Shown here: positions 60,336 through 64,000 of the stretch, piece by piece
Numbering within the stretch: position 1 is the first letter of the stretch
Layout of the letters: every line of letters starts with the position of its first letter
Assembly (NCBI RefSeq): GCF_017916475.1
Contig: NZ_JAFMTB010000002.1
Coordinates: 372,001 to 436,000, forward strand
Source of the DNA: Patulibacter sp. SYSU D01012
GTDB taxonomy: Bacteria; Actinomycetota; Thermoleophilia; Solirubrobacterales; Solirubrobacteraceae
Direction of reading: 5' to 3'
Length of the DNA stretch: 64,000 nucleotides
Notes under the pieces: generated by a model
Told to the model about the DNA's origin: nothing
The model's database searches: none
The model's input: only the letters and a program-made list of their open reading frames with translations
Made by a program: the position numbers and the translations under genes

Positions 60336-61409
60336 TCAGCCGCGGTCGTCGATGCGCCCGCCGACGCCGGTCCGCAGCTCGTCCGCGCGCAGCGGGCCGC
60401 CCGCGTCGGTCCGGAGCGGCGGAACGGCGTCGTCGCCGGCGCGGTCGCGCAGGCCCTCGAGCAGCTGCCGCAGCGTCGCCGGGCCGTCGTGTCGCGGCGT
60501 CCAGCCGGCCGCGCGAAGGCGCGAGGCGTCCATGAGCGGCGACTCGTACGCCAGGTCGACCCAGCTCGGCGGCGTCGGCTGGGCGCGGGTCCGCCACGTG
60601 ACGGCGGCCAGCGCGCGGAGCGCCCGGCGCGGCACCGGCAGCGGCAGCCCGCCCAGGACGGCCCGCAGCCGCCGCGGCGTGATGACCGGCTCGGTCGCCA
60701 CGTTGTACGCGCCGCGCATGTCGGGCCGCACGACCGCCAGCCGGTACGCCTCGGCCAGGTCGTCCGTGTGCACGACCTGGAAGCGCAGGCCGACGGGCGT
60801 CGGCGCGAGCGGCAGCCGTCCCGGCCGCACGAGCGCGCTCGGCCACAGCGGGCCGAGGAAGTAGCGGCGCACCTCCTGCGCGGCCGTCCGCTTGAAGACG
60901 AGCGCGGGCCGCAGGCGCACGACGCGCACCTCGGGGTGCTCGGCCTCGAACCGCCCGACGAGCTCCTCGGCCGCGACCTTCTCGCGCGAGTAGAAGTTGG
61001 AGCGGACGCCGGTGATCGGCCACGTCTCGTCGACGCGCGTCTCGTCCGGGCCGGACGGCCCCGGCCCGTAGGCGGCGATGGACGACGCGTGCACGAACGT
61101 CCGCACGCCGGCGGCCGCGACGGCGTCGAGCACCCGCTGCGTGCCGGCGACGTCCGTGGCGTACGTGTCGGACGTGTCGCGCGAGGGCTGGATCCGCCAG
61201 ACGAGGTGGACGACCGCGGCGGCTCCGCGGAACAGCGCCGTCAGGTCGTGCTCGCGGACGTCGCCCGCCACCCACGTGACCCCCGGCAGCTCGAGCTGCG
61301 GGAGCCGCCGGGCGAAGCCGACGACCTCGGTGATCTCGGGGTCCCGCGCGAGCAGCCGCACCAGCGACGAGCCCGTGTTGCCGGTGGCCCCGGTGACGAC
61401 GACGCGCAT
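60336..61409 (-). CDS. NAD-dependent epimerase/dehydratase (extended SDR)
   Basis: 357-aa extended short-chain dehydrogenase. The NAD motif is V-T-G-A-T-G-N-T-G-S-S; D-V-R-E-H-D-L closes the first half, H-A-S-S-I-A-A-Y-G-P-G holds the catalytic Ser region, and Y-S-R-E-K is the Y-x-x-x-K catalytic pair. The C-terminal part (H-T-D-D-L-A-E-A-Y, then Y-N-V-A-T-E-P-V) is typical of sugar-nucleotide epimerases, but substrate residues are not specific. ATG 61409 has TAGCCG 6 nt upstream, a weak form of the leaderless -10. Confidence 0.9.
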   Translation of the reverse strand: MRVVVTGATGNTGSSLVRLLARDPEITEVVGFARRLPQLELPGVTWVAGDVREHDLTALFRGAAAVVHLVWRIQPSRDTSDTYATDVAGTQRVLDAVAAAGVRTFVHASSIAAYGPGPSGPDETRVDETWPITGVRSNFYSREKVAAEELVGRFEAEHPEVRVVRLRPALVFKRTAAQEVRRYFLGPLWPSALVRPGRLPLAPTPVGLRFQVVHTDDLAEAYRLAVVRPDMRGAYNVATEPVITPRRLRAVLGGLPLPVPRRALRALAAVTWRTRAQPTPPSWVDLAYESPLMDASRLRAAGWTPRHDGPATLRQLLEGLRDRAGDDAVPPLRTDAGGPLRADELRTGVGGRIDDRG

Positions 61410-61470
61410 GCTCGTCGGCTACCCGGGGCCCCGACGCAGGAAACGGGCCGGGCGGGCGGTCCGGCGGCGC

Positions 61471-62073
61471 TCAGGCGGCGTCGGCGAACGCCTGCAGCGC
61501 CGCGCGACCGTCGCCGACGATCGGGTCGCCGTGGGCGAACAGCAGGTGCGCGAAGCGCTGGTCCAGCAGCCGCCGGGCGGCCATCCGCAGCCCGGTCTTC
61601 ACGGCCTCGGGGTCCGACCCGAGCAGCTCGTCGGGCACGAACCCGATCCGCCCGTCGCCCTGCGGCACCAGGCCGTCGGCGAACGCGAGCGCGCCGTCGC
61701 CGACGTCGATCCGCAGCGCCGTCTCCTCGGGCGTGATCGACCCGACCTCGAGCGCGGTGATGCCCGGGGCGACCTCCTCCCCGAACGCGAAGCCCTCGGC
61801 CGGCGCGGCCGCGACGCCGCCCAGGCCCTTGCTGCTCGCCTTCACGGTGCAGCCGAACGCGTCGCGGATGGCGGCGGCGTCGCGGCTGTGGTGGCGGTTG
61901 GTCAGGAGGATCGTCTCCGGCCGGACGTAGCGCTCGATCCCGTCCAGGCCCTCGTCGGGCAGGAGCGGGTCGATCAGCGCCCGGGACGGGACGACCAGGT
62001 AGGAGTGCACGCGCGCCCCGATGCCGGGGTGCTGCTGCGTCCAGTGGACGATGCCTTCGGCGATCTCACGCAT
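61471..62073 (-). CDS. MBL-fold-like protein with degenerate metal site
   Basis: 200-aa protein that follows the metallo-beta-lactamase fold order: an N-terminal strand V-H-S-Y-L-V-V-P with the D-P turn, I-L-L-T-N-R-H-H-S-R-D in the place of the T-H-x-H-x-D-H metal motif, a strand with G-D-G-A-L-A-F-A-D, and the terminal F-A-H-G-D-P-I. The first His is Asn and the Asp/His of the motif are Ser/Arg, so normal di-zinc binding is unlikely. It may be a structural or regulatory homologue. TACGCG lies 6 nt before the ATG. It is followed by the epimerase gene after a 61-bp gap. Confidence 0.75.
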   Translation of the reverse strand: MREIAEGIVHWTQQHPGIGARVHSYLVVPSRALIDPLLPDEGLDGIERYVRPETILLTNRHHSRDAAAIRDAFGCTVKASSKGLGGVAAAPAEGFAFGEEVAPGITALEVGSITPEETALRIDVGDGALAFADGLVPQGDGRIGFVPDELLGSDPEAVKTGLRMAARRLLDQRFAHLLFAHGDPIVGDGRAALQAFADAA

Positions 62074-62125
62074 GCCGTGCGCGTACCCGCCGCGGCGCGC
62101 GCGGATTCCGCGTGCGGCGTCCGCC

Positions 62126-64000
62126 TCAGTCGCCCTCGCCCGTCGTGCGGTGCCGCGGCTCGCGCCCCGGCGGCTGCAGCGGCCGACGCAGCTCGGGCGC
62201 CGCGGGGATCGGTCGCCGCTCGGGCCGGCCGGCGCGCACGTCGACCTCCTCCCCCCAGTGGGTGATCCGCACCGAGGCGTCCTCGGGCGCGTCGTCGGCC
62301 AGCCGGTACGTCGCCTCGCCCGGGCGCACCTCGACGATCAGGCGCACGCCGCGCCAGGCGATCGGGAAGCGCAGCAGCGGCAGGCGCGGCGGGATCCGCG
62401 GGGAGAACGCCAGGCGGTCCCCGTGGTCGCGCAGGCCGCCGAAGCCGTTCATCACGGCCGCGAGGGTGCCCGCCATCGACGCGATGTGCAGGCCGTTGTC
62501 GGAGTCCCCGCGCAGGTCGTGCAGGTCGGCCAGGCCGGACTCGGCCAGGTAGTCGTACGCCAGGTCCAGGTGCCCGACCTCGGCCGCGATGACCGCCTGC
62601 ACGGCCGCCGACAGCGACGAGTCGCGGACGGTCAGGCCCTCGTAGTAGTCGAAGTTGCGCCGCTTCTGGTCCAGGTCGAACGCGTCGCCGCGGCGGAACA
62701 TCGCGAGCACGAGGTCGGCCTGCTTGACGACCTGCTTGCGGTACAGGTCGAAGTAGGGCTGGCTGAGCAGCAGCGGGTAGTCCTCGGGGGCCGTGGCGTC
62801 GAAGTCCCAGCGCGCGTGCTGAAGGAAGTCCTGGTCCTGCGGGTGGATGCCCAGGCGCTCGTCGAACGGCACGTGGACGTTGCGCGCGGCGACCCGCCAG
62901 GCGGCGATCTCGTCCTCGCGGACCCGCAGCTCGCGGGCCACGTCGGGATGACGCTCGGCCGCCGCGGCGGCCTCGAGCAGGTTCATCTGCGCCATCAGGT
63001 TCGTGTAGACGTTGTCGTCCACGAGCGCCGAGTACTCGTCGGGCCCGGTGACGCCGTCGATGCGGAACGCCCCGTCGGCGCCGTGGTGGCCGAGGCTCAT
63101 CCACAGGCGCGCGGTCTCGGCGAGCAGCTCGACGGCGTGCTCGCGGTCGAAGCGCTCGTCGCCCGTCGCCGCGACGTAGCGCCGCACGGCGTCGGCGATC
63201 GCGGCGTTGATGTGGAACGCGGCGGTGCCGGCCGGCCAGTAGCCCGAGCACTCCTCGCCGTGGATCGTCCGCCACGGGAACGCGGCACCGAGCAGCCCCA
63301 GCTGCCGCGCGCGGTCGCGGGCCTGGTCGAGCGTGTCGTGCCGCCAGCGCAGCGCGTCGCGCACGAGCTCGGGCCGCGAGTACGTCAGCACGGGCAGGAC
63401 GTACGCCTCCGTGTCCCAGAACGCGTGGCCGTCGTAGCCGTTGCCCGTCAGGCCCTTCGCCGCGATCGGCTGCGTCTCGGCGCGCGCCGCGGCCTGGAAG
63501 AGCTGGAAGAGGGCGAAGCGGATCGCCTGCTGCAGCTCGTCGTCGCCCTGCAGCTCGACGTCGGCGACCTCCCAGTAGCGGTCGAGGATGCGGCGCTGCG
63601 CGGCGACGAGGCCGTCGAAGCCCTCGGCGAGCGCGTTCTCCAGGCTCGCGTCGACCTGGTCGCGCAGCCACTCCACGGACTGCTGCGAGGACCAGTGGTA
63701 CGCGAGCACCTTCGTCAGCCGCAGCGGCTCGCCCGGCTCGAGGCGGGCCGAGATCGTCACGCGCCCCAGGTCGTCGTCGATCTGGGTCAGCGACGTCGGG
63801 TGGTCGTGGACCTCGAGCACGTGGTCCATGCCGGCGGCCATCGCCAGGCCGCTGTTGCGCGTCCGGTGCGCGAGCACCACCCGCATGTCGTTCTTCGTCG
63901 CCAGGCAGCCCTCGAGCGCCGACTCCAGCTCGGCGGCCGAGCGCGGGTCGTTGCGGGCCCGCGGCTGGCGCTGGTTGGCGAGCAGGCTCGACTGCAGCGC
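62126..64000 (-). CDS. Glycoside hydrolase family 65 (maltose/trehalose/kojibiose phosphorylase-like), 5' end outside window
   Basis: At least 624 residues are present; the frame is still open at position 64000, so the N-terminal beta-sandwich is cut off. The (alpha/alpha)6 catalytic barrel includes F-W-D-T-E-A-Y-V-L-P, G-E-E-C-S-G-Y-W-P, the general-acid glutamate in T-G-P-D-E-Y-S-A-L-V-D-D-N-V-Y-T-N, and K-Q-A-D-L-V-L-A-M followed by Y-Y-E; the C-terminal jelly-roll ends near 62126. Such enzymes cleave alpha-glucosides with phosphate (or water), producing beta-glucose 1-phosphate. Which disaccharide is used cannot be told. No beta-phosphoglucomutase gene lies downstream inside the window. 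Confidence 0.92.
   Translation of the reverse strand, partial: ALQSSLLANQRQPRARNDPRSAAELESALEGCLATKNDMRVVLAHRTRNSGLAMAAGMDHVLEVHDHPTSLTQIDDDLGRVTISARLEPGEPLRLTKVLAYHWSSQQSVEWLRDQVDASLENALAEGFDGLVAAQRRILDRYWEVADVELQGDDELQQAIRFALFQLFQAAARAETQPIAAKGLTGNGYDGHAFWDTEAYVLPVLTYSRPELVRDALRWRHDTLDQARDRARQLGLLGAAFPWRTIHGEECSGYWPAGTAAFHINAAIADAVRRYVAATGDERFDREHAVELLAETARLWMSLGHHGADGAFRIDGVTGPDEYSALVDDNVYTNLMAQMNLLEAAAAAERHPDVARELRVREDEIAAWRVAARNVHVPFDERLGIHPQDQDFLQHARWDFDATAPEDYPLLLSQPYFDLYRKQVVKQADLVLAMFRRGDAFDLDQKRRNFDYYEGLTVRDSSLSAAVQAVIAAEVGHLDLAYDYLAESGLADLHDLRGDSDNGLHIASMAGTLAAVMNGFGGLRDHGDRLAFSPRIPPRLPLLRFPIAWRGVRLIVEVRPGEATYRLADDAPEDASVRITHWGEEVDVRAGRPERRPIPAAPELRRPLQPPGREPRHRTTGEGD

Overview
The window comes from a very GC-rich genome with heavy use of GTG starts and 4-nt start/stop overlaps. 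It is most consistent with a motile actinobacterium of class Thermoleophilia (Solirubrobacterales, for example a Patulibacter-like organism). This placement is inferred from gene order (alaS-ruvX-mltG-aroE), the many chemoreceptors and TANNNT promoters sitting directly on start codons; no rRNA is present to confirm it.

Layout. 1-5.5 kb: the end of an MFS transporter, two tandem secreted six-cysteine proteins, a polar amino-acid ABC importer operon (SBP-permease-ATPase) with a structured leader, and a luciferase-like oxidoreductase. 5.5-11.6 kb: three related chemoreceptor genes; a fourth lies at 27.5-29.3 kb. All four carry the same FliA(sigma-28)-type promoter, TCMAG-N14-KCCGAHCACC, although no flagellar gene is in the window. 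11.8-18.3 kb: a housekeeping operon alaS-ruvX-methyltransferase-mltG-aroE. 18.5-21.6 kb: a two-component system whose kinase carries an 18-bp minisatellite inside its ATP-binding domain, followed by nine tandem 59-bp repeats. 21.6-31 kb: an IscU-like/MnmA fusion, acyl-CoA ligase, alpha/beta hydrolase, SMP-30 protein, chemoreceptor 4, GNAT and TetR proteins. 30.8-35.1 kb: a membrane protein, MBL hydrolase, hisS and aspS. 35.2-39.8 kb: asparaginase, formiminotransferase, a bacterial PH-domain pair and a tRNA with anticodon CAT.

39.9-46.6 kb looks like a stress or redox-dormancy cluster: two HemG/flavodoxin paralogues, a tandem universal stress protein, a DevS-like GAF histidine kinase interrupted by a +1 frameshift, and an FAD oxidoreductase. 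46.6-53.9 kb is the most remarkable block. It is a tightly overlapping operon GAF-PP2C phosphatase / BcsB-like protein / BcsA-like glycosyltransferase without PilZ / STAS anti-anti-sigma protein / RsbW-like kinase. Next to it is a paralogous phosphatase that has lost two metal-binding aspartates. This suggests an exopolysaccharide synthase controlled by partner switching instead of cyclic-di-GMP.

54-64 kb: gamma-glutamyltransferase, an MFS transporter, a sugar-lactone-oxidase/PLP-racemase-fold pair, RNase HI, an SDR epimerase, a degenerate MBL-fold protein and the C-terminal part of a GH65 enzyme that runs off the window.

A recurring regulatory theme is a -10 hexamer (TACGCT, TAGCGT, TACGGT and similar) 6-8 nt before the start codon, implying leaderless mRNAs for about a dozen genes. 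At four genes the leaderless start instead opens a 9-10 codon mini-ORF whose stop overlaps the main start codon.
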